A stretch of 36,203 nucleotides of DNA from Thermomonas sp. GTDB lineage: Bacteria; Pseudomonadota; Gammaproteobacteria; Xanthomonadales; Xanthomonadaceae. A program made the position numbers and the translations under genes. Of the stretch, positions 25,772 to 32,187 are shown one piece after another (the first letter of the stretch is position 1; every line of letters begins with the position of its first letter). Below the pieces are notes generated by a model, which worked only from the letters and a program-made list of their open reading frames with translations, made no database searches and was not told the DNA's origin. Location: assembly GCF_025993755.1 (NCBI RefSeq), contig NZ_JAMQHN010000153.1:1-36203 (forward strand), in the 5' to 3' direction.

Positions 25772-26760
25772 TGGCGCGGCGCGTCCACCTTGGCCAGCAG
25801 GGCGCGCAGCGCCTCGTCCACCGACTGGCCTTCGATATGCAACTCGGGCGCCAGCTGGATGCGGTGGCGCAGCGCCGGCAAGGCGATGTCGCGCACGTCG
25901 TCGGGGGTGACGAAATCGCGTCCGGCCAGCACCGCCTGCGCGCGGGCGGCGCGCACCAGCGCGATGCTGCCGCGCGGGCCGGCGCCCAGCGCGATTCCCG
26001 GCCACTTGCGGGTGGCCGCGGCGATCCGCACCGCGTAGTCGAGCACCGCCGCGTCGACCCGCACCAGCGAGGTGCCGATCTGCATCGACTGCACCTGCTC
26101 GCGGCTGATCACGCGGGCCACCTGCGACAGATCGAAATCGGCCGCGGTCCGACCCTCGCTGACCGCGGCGACCATGCGCTTTTCATCCTCGATGCCGGGG
26201 TAGCCGATCAGCACCTTGAGCAGGAAGCGGTCGAGCTGGGCTTCCGGCAGCGGGTAGGTGCCTTCCAGTTCCAGCGGGTTCTGCGTGGCCATGCACAGGA
26301 ACGGCAACGGCAGCGGGAAACTTTCGCCTTCGATGGTCACCTGCTGTTCCTGCATCGCCTCCAGCAACGCCGACTGGGTCTTGGCCGGGGCGCGGTTGAT
26401 TTCATCGGCCAGCAGCAGATGGGTGAAGACGGGGCCCTTGCGCACTTCGAAGCGCTCGACCTTGGGGTCGTAGACCGCGTGGCCGCTGATGTCGCTGGGC
26501 ATCAGGTCGGGCGTGAACTGGACGCGCGCGTGCTGGCAGTCGAGCGCCTGGGCCAGCGCCCGCACCAGCAGGGTCTTGCCGAGGCCGGGCACGCCTTCCA
26601 GCAGGACATGCCCGCCCGCGAGCAGGGCGATCAGCACCTGGTCGAGCACTTCGGGCTGGCCGATGAAGGCCTTGCCGACCGCAGCGCGGATGGCGCCGGC
26701 GCATTCGCCCAGGGTCGCGCCGGTCAGCGGCGGGACGGGAGGCAGGGATGGACTGCTCAT
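25768..26760 (-). CDS. MoxR-family AAA+ ATPase
   Basis: A 330-residue AAA+ ATPase thought to act as a chaperone with vWA-domain partners. Walker A GVPGLGKT is at residues 56-63, Walker B LLLADEINR at 115-123, sensor 1 in MATQNPLELEGTYPLPEAQLDRFL at about 158-180, and the sensor-2-like GPRG near residue 258 in GAGPRGSIALVRAARAQAV. The QFTPDLMPSDISG and KGPVFTHLL elements are family-typical. It overlaps the DUF4350 gene by 4 nt and the DUF58 gene by 4 nt, so the products should be made in fixed proportions. Confidence 0.95.
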   Translation of the reverse strand: MSSPSLPPVPPLTGATLGECAGAIRAAVGKAFIGQPEVLDQVLIALLAGGHVLLEGVPGLGKTLLVRALAQALDCQHARVQFTPDLMPSDISGHAVYDPKVERFEVRKGPVFTHLLLADEINRAPAKTQSALLEAMQEQQVTIEGESFPLPLPFLCMATQNPLELEGTYPLPEAQLDRFLLKVLIGYPGIEDEKRMVAAVSEGRTAADFDLSQVARVISREQVQSMQIGTSLVRVDAAVLDYAVRIAAATRKWPGIALGAGPRGSIALVRAARAQAVLAGRDFVTPDDVRDIALPALRHRIQLAPELHIEGQSVDEALRALLAKVDAPRQ

Positions 26761-27884
26761 AGACGTTTCCTCAGTTCGGTCAGGCGGGCGATGCGGTGGC
26801 GGAAATCCAGCGGGTCACGCGGTGGACGGGTATCGAGCGCGGCGCGCACTTCGGTCGGGGTCAGGCCGGTGCGTTGGGCGATCAAGCCGGCCTGCGCCTC
26901 GCCGTCGAGCGCGGCGGCCAGCGGATCGCGCCGGCGCAGGCGCTCCTGCACGGCGGCGAGCAGGGCGCGGTGCAGCGCGCCGAGTTGGCCGTAGCGCAGC
27001 AGGTGTTCGCCGCTGGCCTCCAGATGTTCCAGCAGCGAGCGCCGCGGCGCCTGCGGCGCCGGCAGCAATGGCCCGAACCGCTGCGCACGCATCCACAGCC
27101 ACAGCAGCAGGCACAGGAACGCCGGCAGCAGCGCCCGCCAGCCGTGCTCCAGTAGCCAGCGCCACAGCGGCGGCATGTCCACCGAATACACCAGGTGGAA
27201 TCTGCCCGCACCCCAGTTCGGGGCCAGCAGCTGGCGCGCGAACGCCGCATTGCCGGTTTCCACGAGTGCGTCGTTGGTCAGCAGGTCCATGTCCGACAGC
27301 AGGTCCACGCTGCCCTCGCCGAGCTGGAAGCGGGCGAACAGGTAGCCGCCCTGCGGGTGCTGCAGACCGGCCGCGATGTCGGCGTTGGCTTCCGGCGTGA
27401 AGCGCGGGGCGCCGCAAAACACCCTCCGATCCGGCTTGCCCTGCACCTTGCGGACGAGGCACGGCGATCTGCTGACCGAGGGCTTGATTGGCAGGAATCC
27501 CGACAGCGGCGTCGCGCCGGTCGCCTTGCCGCTCTCGCTGAATTCCGGCAGCCCCACGACCAGATGCCCGCCGCCGCGCACGAAGCGTTCCAACTCCTGC
27601 AAATCGTCGTGTCCGAGCGTGCGCGGATCGCCGTACATCACCACGGTGTCACGCGGCCCCGGCGGCATCGCGTCGAGCTGCAGGCGCTGGCGCGACACCA
27701 CCTTTTGCCCGCTGTCGCGCAACGACAGCTTGAGCGCATACAGCGGGTTGAAGCTGGCTTCGCCGCGCGGCGGCAGGTCCACGCTGCGCTCCACTTGCTT
27801 GTATGTGACCAGGAACCAGGTCGTCAGCAGGGCCACGAACAGCAAGGCCAGCGACCACAGAAGCACTGTCTGGCTGCGCTTCAT
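26757..27884 (-). CDS. DUF4350 domain protein of the MoxR operon
   Basis: A 375-residue protein with an N-terminal membrane anchor (VLLWSLALLFVALLTTWFLV) and a DUF4350-like domain. The latter has TVVMYGDPRTLGHDDLQELERFVRGGGHLVVGLPEFSESG, a Rossmann-like GxxxxxFVxxGGHLV pattern. A second hydrophobic segment follows (LLPAFLCLLLWLWMRAQRFGP), then a helical tail. It overlaps DUF4129 upstream (4 nt) and moxR downstream (4 nt). The ATG at 27884 is set by the overlap. Function unknown; the family co-occurs with MoxR and DUF58 genes. Confidence 0.85.
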   Translation of the reverse strand: MKRSQTVLLWSLALLFVALLTTWFLVTYKQVERSVDLPPRGEASFNPLYALKLSLRDSGQKVVSRQRLQLDAMPPGPRDTVVMYGDPRTLGHDDLQELERFVRGGGHLVVGLPEFSESGKATGATPLSGFLPIKPSVSRSPCLVRKVQGKPDRRVFCGAPRFTPEANADIAAGLQHPQGGYLFARFQLGEGSVDLLSDMDLLTNDALVETGNAAFARQLLAPNWGAGRFHLVYSVDMPPLWRWLLEHGWRALLPAFLCLLLWLWMRAQRFGPLLPAPQAPRRSLLEHLEASGEHLLRYGQLGALHRALLAAVQERLRRRDPLAAALDGEAQAGLIAQRTGLTPTEVRAALDTRPPRDPLDFRHRIARLTELRKRL

Positions 27885-29521
27885 GCCGTCCACCCGAAGC
27901 GTTGCCCGAGCTGCACCAGCAAGGACTCGAATTCGTCCGTCGCCGGCAAACGCTCGGCATAGGCGGCGTACTGCCAGACGTTGACCATGCGCGCGAACGC
28001 CGCGCGGTCCTGCGCATCGCCCAGCGCGCGCGCCGCGCGCAGGCACTGGGATTCGGTGGCGCCGGGCACCAGCAGCGCCCCGGTGCGCTCCGTCATGGAC
28101 GCAACGCTGGCGCGATACAGCAGGGCCAGCGCCGCACGCGGCTTTCCATCGGTCCACAGCCCGCGGGCGTGGGCCATGACGTCGGCGGGCAGCGGCTGTT
28201 CTTCCGGCTGCGGTTCCTGCTCAATGGGTGCCGGCACCGCCCGACGCCGCGCCGGAGCCAGATCGCGCAGCCACGGCAGCCAGGTGCGGCGGCTCAGGAT
28301 CAGGACGATCAGCAGGAGGACCAGCAGGATCCACAGGCTGTACTTGGCGATCGCGGCGATGACGGCCGCGATGCGTTGCAGCAGCGGCGACGCATCCTGG
28401 TGCGCGGCTTCTCCGGGCTTGCGTGGCACCCATTCGGTGATGGTTTCCTTCGGATGAAGCAATGGATCGTTCTCGGTGCGGGCCACCGCGTCGGAGAAGC
28501 GCGGATCGTTTTCGGTCCGCTCGAAGATCTCCGGCAGATCGGGCATCCCGTCGAAGCTCCGGTCCGCGGCGTCCTCCGCGTCCGACGCCGCCGCTTCGGC
28601 GGCGCCCACTGCCGATGCCAGGCACTGGCCGTTGGCTTCGGCGTCGGTTCCGGCCCCTGCCTCGGCGGACTGCGCTGCGGCGACCGCCGGCTGTCGCGCC
28701 GGCGTACAGGCCCGCGAAAATCCCGGCGCCATCAGCATGCCGACCGCCACCAGCACCGCCACGCCTGCGCCGCGCAGCCGCGCGCGCAGGCGGCGGAAGG
28801 CGATCTCCACGTCCCAGGCCTCGATCCGGGTGCGGCGATCGAGATAGAGGCCAAATCCAGCGCCGACGTAGAACGGTTCGATCACGCTGGTGACCGACCA
28901 CGTCAGCAGGTTGCCGAGCAGTTGCACCCAGCGCGGCGGTTCCTGACTGATCAGATCCCAGGCCGCGCGCATGGATTCGGACATCAGTTCGACCGGCACG
29001 AACATCAGCGCCAGCGCATAGGTCGCGAATACCAGCACAATCTCGAAATTCGCGCACACCAGCGTCACCAGCGCCGCCGTGCCGCGCACGCCGCCGCCAA
29101 TCACCTGCCGCCGCTGGGCCACGTTCGGCCCGCCTTCCAGCAGGTCGATGGGAAGGTGCAGGGAACGTACCGGGCTCAGTCGCCGCCAGCTGAGGTAGCC
29201 CAGCATCGGCCGCAGGCCCCAGTTGCGCATTGCCCGTCGCGTTTCCCGCGCATCCGGCGCCGGGCCGAACACCGCGCGCGAAATGACGTACAGCGGAATG
29301 CGGTCGAACACCGGCTTGAGCCACCACATCACCAGCGCGGCCAGCCACAGCTTGTCCAGCCACCAGGCGAGGGCGTTGATCGCGACGAACACGGGCAGGG
29401 ACAGCGCCAGCCACGGCCTCCAGATCGCGCGGGCGTGACGGCGCACCAGCGCCGTGCCCAACTCCACCGCCTCCCACGGCGTGCGCGGGCGCAGTTCGAC
29501 GCTGAGGTCATCGAGCCGCAT
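27881..29521 (-). CDS. DUF4129-type multi-domain membrane protein of the MoxR operon
   Basis: A 546-residue protein. The N-terminal half has several hydrophobic helices (residues about 38-70, 147-176 and 251-268). A low-complexity acidic loop (about 275-325) follows, then a tandem RTENDP motif (335-340 and 348-353). A membrane helix lies at about 396-410 (WILLVLLLIVLILS). The C-terminal DUF4129 region has ADVMAHARGLWTDGKPRAALALLYRASVASMTERTG and SQCLRAARALG. The start overlaps the SpoIIM-like gene by 14 nt. DUF4129 is usually found in transglutaminase-like or MoxR clusters; no catalytic triad is visible here, so it is probably structural. Confidence 0.82.
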   Translation of the reverse strand: MRLDDLSVELRPRTPWEAVELGTALVRRHARAIWRPWLALSLPVFVAINALAWWLDKLWLAALVMWWLKPVFDRIPLYVISRAVFGPAPDARETRRAMRNWGLRPMLGYLSWRRLSPVRSLHLPIDLLEGGPNVAQRRQVIGGGVRGTAALVTLVCANFEIVLVFATYALALMFVPVELMSESMRAAWDLISQEPPRWVQLLGNLLTWSVTSVIEPFYVGAGFGLYLDRRTRIEAWDVEIAFRRLRARLRGAGVAVLVAVGMLMAPGFSRACTPARQPAVAAAQSAEAGAGTDAEANGQCLASAVGAAEAAASDAEDAADRSFDGMPDLPEIFERTENDPRFSDAVARTENDPLLHPKETITEWVPRKPGEAAHQDASPLLQRIAAVIAAIAKYSLWILLVLLLIVLILSRRTWLPWLRDLAPARRRAVPAPIEQEPQPEEQPLPADVMAHARGLWTDGKPRAALALLYRASVASMTERTGALLVPGATESQCLRAARALGDAQDRAAFARMVNVWQYAAYAERLPATDEFESLLVQLGQRFGWTA

Positions 29522-30500
29522 CGCGATCCCTCCCGCCCAGCGCCAGCCACGCCAGCACCAGCGCCCACAGCAAGGCGGCCACGCCGTACTTGATCGTCGC
29601 CGGAATCGTCCCGATCGACGACCAGAACGCTTCGATGAACGCCGCGACCACCAGCATCAGGAACACGCCCAGGCACAGCGCCGCGCCGCGCTTGCCGTCC
29701 TCGATCAGGGCATTGACCCGCGTGCGCCGGCCGGGCGCCAGCAGGGCCAGACTCAGGCGCAGCCCGGCCGCGCCGGAAATCACGATCGCGGTCAGCTCGA
29801 AAGACGCATGGCCGGCGGCGAAGCGCCAGAACGGATCGCCCAGCCCGACGTTCTGCAGATGTCCGGCCACCGTCCCGATCATCACGCCGTTGAAGGCGAT
29901 GGTCAGCACCGGGCCGATCCCGGCCAGCAGGCCGCTGGCGTAGGTGCGCAAACCGATACTGATGTTGTTGAAGATGTAGTAGCCGAACATCTCCAGGTCG
30001 TCACCCGAGCTGCGTCCCAGTTTCTGCGCGGCCTTCGAATACATCTCCTCCCACTGCGCCACCTGCTGCGGCGGCATCAGGGTGTGGATCAGCTCGGGCT
30101 TGAACTGCAGGGCGACGAAGCTGGCGAGCAGCGGCAGAACGAACAGCAGGGCCGAAGCCCAGAGCACGCCCGATTCGGCCCGCACCATGCGCGGGAAATC
30201 GGCGATGAAGAACTCGATGGCGCGCTGCCAGCGCGGCGGCGGCGGGCGGTACAGCACGTCGTGGCCGCGCTGCACCAGCACCTGCAATCGCTCCTGCAGA
30301 TGCGGGCTGTAGCCGCGCCGGCGCGCCAGGCCGAGCTGGCGCGCAAGCCGGCGATAGACCGCCGGGACGTCGACGTCGGCCAGCCCGCGCCAGTGGATGT
30401 CCGCGCGCGCCCGGCGCGGATGCGCGGCGCGGGCCTCCAGCCAACGCTCGAACTCGGCCCATTCCTGCTGGTAGCGGGCGATGAACTGTTCCTGCCGCAT
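29508..30500 (-). CDS. SpoIIM-like (stage II sporulation protein M) membrane protein
   Basis: A 330-residue membrane protein of the SpoIIM/DUF95 family. The N-terminal 110 residues are polar and helical (QQEWAEFERWLEARA and RLARQLGLARRRGYSPHLQERLQVLVQRGHDVLYRP). Four to six hydrophobic segments follow, including YYIFNNISIGLRTYASGLLAGIGPVLTIAFNGVMIGTV, with the N-I-S-I-G and G-I-G-P loops conserved in the family, and GHASFELTAIVISGAAGLRL. Non-sporulating bacteria keep it only in this kind of MoxR cluster. GAGG lies 6 nt before the ATG, 7 nt after the RDD stop. Confidence 0.9.
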   Translation of the reverse strand: MRQEQFIARYQQEWAEFERWLEARAAHPRRARADIHWRGLADVDVPAVYRRLARQLGLARRRGYSPHLQERLQVLVQRGHDVLYRPPPPRWQRAIEFFIADFPRMVRAESGVLWASALLFVLPLLASFVALQFKPELIHTLMPPQQVAQWEEMYSKAAQKLGRSSGDDLEMFGYYIFNNISIGLRTYASGLLAGIGPVLTIAFNGVMIGTVAGHLQNVGLGDPFWRFAAGHASFELTAIVISGAAGLRLSLALLAPGRRTRVNALIEDGKRGAALCLGVFLMLVVAAFIEAFWSSIGTIPATIKYGVAALLWALVLAWLALGGRDRDAAR

Positions 30501-30507
30501 CGTCGCC

Positions 30508-31188
30508 TCAGCCCTGTCCCAACAGCCAGCGGGCGATGCCGCCCAGCCGCGCCACGCCGGCCGCGCCCTGCGCGCCGGTGATCGGCGTCACCAGATCGGC
30601 CAGCTCCATCTGCCGCTCCGGAGTCAGCCTCGGAGCGCGTTCGGCGAACGCCAGCACCGCCACCTGTTCCTCGGGCCGCAGCGGCGACAGCGGCGCATGG
30701 GTGCCGCCCGCCACCGTCACCGGCAGCGGCTGCACCGGATGCACGTGCACCACCAGCGTCCCGGCCACCAGATCGCCCAGCCGCCGTCCCCACGGATCGG
30801 AAAATCCTGCGATCAACCCGCAGGCATAGCCGAAGGGCAGCATGTCCACCGTGCGCATCAGGTTGCGCACGATCGAGGCCAGCCAGCCTACCGGCGCGCC
30901 GTCGCCGGCGACCACCCGCAGCCCGAGCACGCGCTTGCCGGGAGTCTGCCCGCCGAACAGGCCCTCGCACAGGATCGGATAACCCCAGAACACCACGAAC
31001 AGCGCCAGCAGATACAGCCCGGCGCCGGTGCTGCCGAGCATCCCGAGCACCATCCCGAACAGCATCAGCAGCGCCATCCGGATCGCCAGATCAATCACCC
31101 ACGCTAGCGCCCGCGGCACCGGGCCGGCAGCCGGCAGGCGCAGGGCGATGCCCTCGGGGGTATCGACGATGCGAACGGTGTCCAGCAT
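30508..31188 (-). CDS. RDD-family membrane protein, first gene of the MoxR operon
   Basis: A 226-residue protein whose N-terminal part has RALAWVIDLAIRMALLMLFGMVLGML, the R-D-D pattern of RDD membrane domains (Arg, then Asp in the first helix). Next come LFVVFWGYPILCEGLFGGQTPGKRVLGLRVV, with the conserved G-x-T-P-G-K-R loop, and RNLMRTVDMLPFGYACGL. The C-terminal 60 residues are polar and cytoplasmic. It begins the operon RDD-spoIIM-DUF4129-DUF4350-moxR-DUF58. A TAGAAT at 31311-31316 is a possible operon -10, beside an inverted repeat. RDD proteins are often transporters; here the role is unknown. Confidence 0.88.
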   Translation of the reverse strand: MLDTVRIVDTPEGIALRLPAAGPVPRALAWVIDLAIRMALLMLFGMVLGMLGSTGAGLYLLALFVVFWGYPILCEGLFGGQTPGKRVLGLRVVAGDGAPVGWLASIVRNLMRTVDMLPFGYACGLIAGFSDPWGRRLGDLVAGTLVVHVHPVQPLPVTVAGGTHAPLSPLRPEEQVAVLAFAERAPRLTPERQMELADLVTPITGAQGAAGVARLGGIARWLLGQG

Positions 31189-31275
31189 TCAGTTGTTGGC
31201 GTCGATGCACGCCGTGGGCGTCGCATATGGATCGCCGGCGGTGCCTCTGAAGTGACCGCCCTCGTTTGTCGCCAT
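31189..31275 (-). CDS. Putative 28-residue leader ORF upstream of the RDD gene
   Basis: An ATG at 31275 opens a 28-codon frame ending MATNEGG..ATPTACIDANN, whose TGA abuts the RDD ATG (TGAATG, no gap), suggesting translational coupling. Its ribosome-binding site is poor. It lies downstream of the TAGAAT at 31311-31316. No family is recognised and it could be fortuitous. Confidence 0.25.
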   Translation of the reverse strand: MATNEGGHFRGTAGDPYATPTACIDANN

Positions 31276-31310
31276 CCCCAGGCATCCATCGCGTCGCCGA
31301 CCCTGTGGGC

Positions 31311-31316
31311 ATTCTA
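31311..31316 (-). promoter_or_regulatory. Putative -10 of the RDD-SpoIIM-MoxR operon
   Basis: TAGAAT on the minus strand, about 123 nt before the RDD ATG. An inverted repeat starts 6 nt upstream (31323-31355) and covers where a -35 would lie, so a repressor or activator site is possible. No standard -35 is seen. Confidence 0.4.
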
Positions 31317-31443
31317 ATGCAATGCTGATCAAGCCCATCCTGGCCTTGATCAGCAGTCGCACGTCCGGCACAGGTCCGGACGTGCTCGCGCCGAATCAAG
31401 CACTTGCGTGCTTGATTCACGGGCGGCACGTCCATGTGCCGCG

Positions 31444-31470
31444 GGCAACGCTGACTTTTTCAGCGTTGCC
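31444..31470. repeat. 27-bp palindrome, copy 1
   Basis: GGCAACGCTGA, 5-nt loop CTTTT, TCAGCGTTGCC. An identical 27-bp copy lies at 35761-35787 just before priA, and a degenerate copy (same spacing, 8 of 11 arm pairs) at 32147-32173 before the aldehyde dehydrogenase gene. Confidence 0.8.
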
Positions 31471-31484
31471 CTAAGGCAACGTTG

Positions 31485-31506
31485 AAAAGTCCGCCCCGGA
31501 CTTTTT
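31485..31506. terminator. Intrinsic terminator after the gamma-carbonic anhydrase gene
   Basis: A 9-bp stem, AAAAGTCCG (31485-31493) and CGGACTTTT (31497-31505), with a 3-nt loop. A and T runs on both sides allow termination on either strand. It lies 26 nt beyond the stop of the minus-strand carbonic anhydrase gene. Confidence 0.65.
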
Positions 31507-31531
31507 CGCGCGCGCGGCGGCAGCGCCGATG

Positions 31532-32074
31532 TCAGCCGACGCCGCCGGCAAGATAGTCGTCCTTGAGCTTCACGTAGTGATTGGCGCTGTAGTACAGGGC
31601 CTCGATCTCGGTCGGGCTGAGCTGGCGCGCCTTCTTTGCCGGATTTCCCAGCCACAGCTCGCCCTCGCCCACCACCTTTCCGGGCGACACCAGCGCCCCG
31701 GCACCGACGAAACCGTGCTTTTTCACCACCGCCCCGTCGAGCACGACCGCCCCCATCCCGATCAGCGCCGCATCCTCGATCGTGCAGGCGTGGATGATGG
31801 CCTTGTGGCCGATGGTGACGTCGTTGCCGATCCGGGTCGCGAAACCGCCACGGCGCAGGTGCGGACCGTCGTGGCTGACGTGGATCACGGTGCCGTCCTG
31901 GATGTTGGTGCGGTCGCCGATGCGGATGAAGTTGACGTCGCCACGGATCAGCGTGAACGGCCAGACCGAGACGTCGTCGCCCAGCACCACGTCGCCGATG
32001 ACGGCGGACATCGGGTCGAGATAGACGCGCTGGCCAAGGGTGGGCAGGTGCTCGCGGTAGGGTCGGATCGGCAT
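31532..32074 (-). CDS. Gamma-class carbonic anhydrase-like protein (YrdA family)
   Basis: A 180-residue left-handed beta-helix protein of the gamma-carbonic anhydrase/YrdA family, which is probably zinc-binding. Metal-ligand histidines are seen in GTVIHVSHDG and in IGHKAIIHACTI. Hexapeptide repeats are visible through IGDVVLGDDVSVWPFTLIRGDVNFIRIG, VLDGAVVKKHGFVGAGALVSPGKVVGEG and LWLGNPAKKARQLSPTE. Family members such as YrdA are often catalytically weak, so hydratase activity is uncertain. The gene has TAGAAT 6 nt before its ATG and no ribosome-binding site, so the transcript is probably leaderless. It diverges from the aldehyde dehydrogenase gene. Confidence 0.93.
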   Translation of the reverse strand: MPIRPYREHLPTLGQRVYLDPMSAVIGDVVLGDDVSVWPFTLIRGDVNFIRIGDRTNIQDGTVIHVSHDGPHLRRGGFATRIGNDVTIGHKAIIHACTIEDAALIGMGAVVLDGAVVKKHGFVGAGALVSPGKVVGEGELWLGNPAKKARQLSPTEIEALYYSANHYVKLKDDYLAGGVG

Positions 32075-32080
32075 GGCTGG

Positions 32081-32086
32081 ATTCTA
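32081..32086 (-). promoter_or_regulatory. -10-like element for leaderless gamma-carbonic anhydrase gene
   Basis: TAGAAT on the minus strand, 6 nt before the ATG at 32074, with no ribosome-binding site between. It occupies the same relative position as the TAGAAT before hemB. Confidence 0.6.
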
Positions 32087-32146
32087 GACCCGCGCCGGAT
32101 CAAGCGCTTGCACACCCGACCCACAGCCGCGCCGCCCATGGCACAC

Positions 32147-32173
32147 GCCAATGCTGATTGGGTCGACATTGCC
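32147..32173. repeat. 27-bp palindrome, degenerate copy upstream of the aldehyde dehydrogenase gene
   Basis: GCCAATGCTGA, loop TTGGG, TCGACATTGCC. The arms are 11 nt and the loop 5 nt, as in the perfect copies, with three mismatched pairs. It ends 1 nt before the putative -10 (TAAACT) of the aldehyde dehydrogenase gene. Confidence 0.55.
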
Positions 32174-32174
32174 C

Positions 32175-32180
32175 TAAACT
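32175..32180 (+). promoter_or_regulatory. -10-like element for leaderless aldehyde dehydrogenase gene
   Basis: TAAACT ends 7 nt before the ATG at 32188. A GCTGAT-like -35 lies 16 nt upstream, and priA has the same GCTGAC-N16-TAGACT arrangement. Confidence 0.5.
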
Positions 32181-32187
32181 GCGCCGC

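Larger units (their letters stand above)
31323..31506. repeat. Array of six hairpins in the intergenic region downstream of the gamma-carbonic anhydrase gene
   Basis: Within 184 bp there are six non-overlapping perfect stems: 31323-31333/31345-31355 (11 bp, TGCTGATCAAG), 31359-31368/31376-31385 (10 bp), 31393-31403/31408-31418 (11 bp, GAATCAAGCAC), 31423-31429/31436-31442 (7 bp), 31444-31454/31460-31470 (11 bp, GGCAACGCTGA) and 31485-31493/31497-31505 (9 bp, AAAAGTCCG). A seventh stem, 31464-31470/31475-31481, competes with the fifth. The last stem ends in a T-run and can terminate transcription. The stretch holds no other gene, apart from the 28-codon frame at 31189-31275. Confidence 0.75.
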
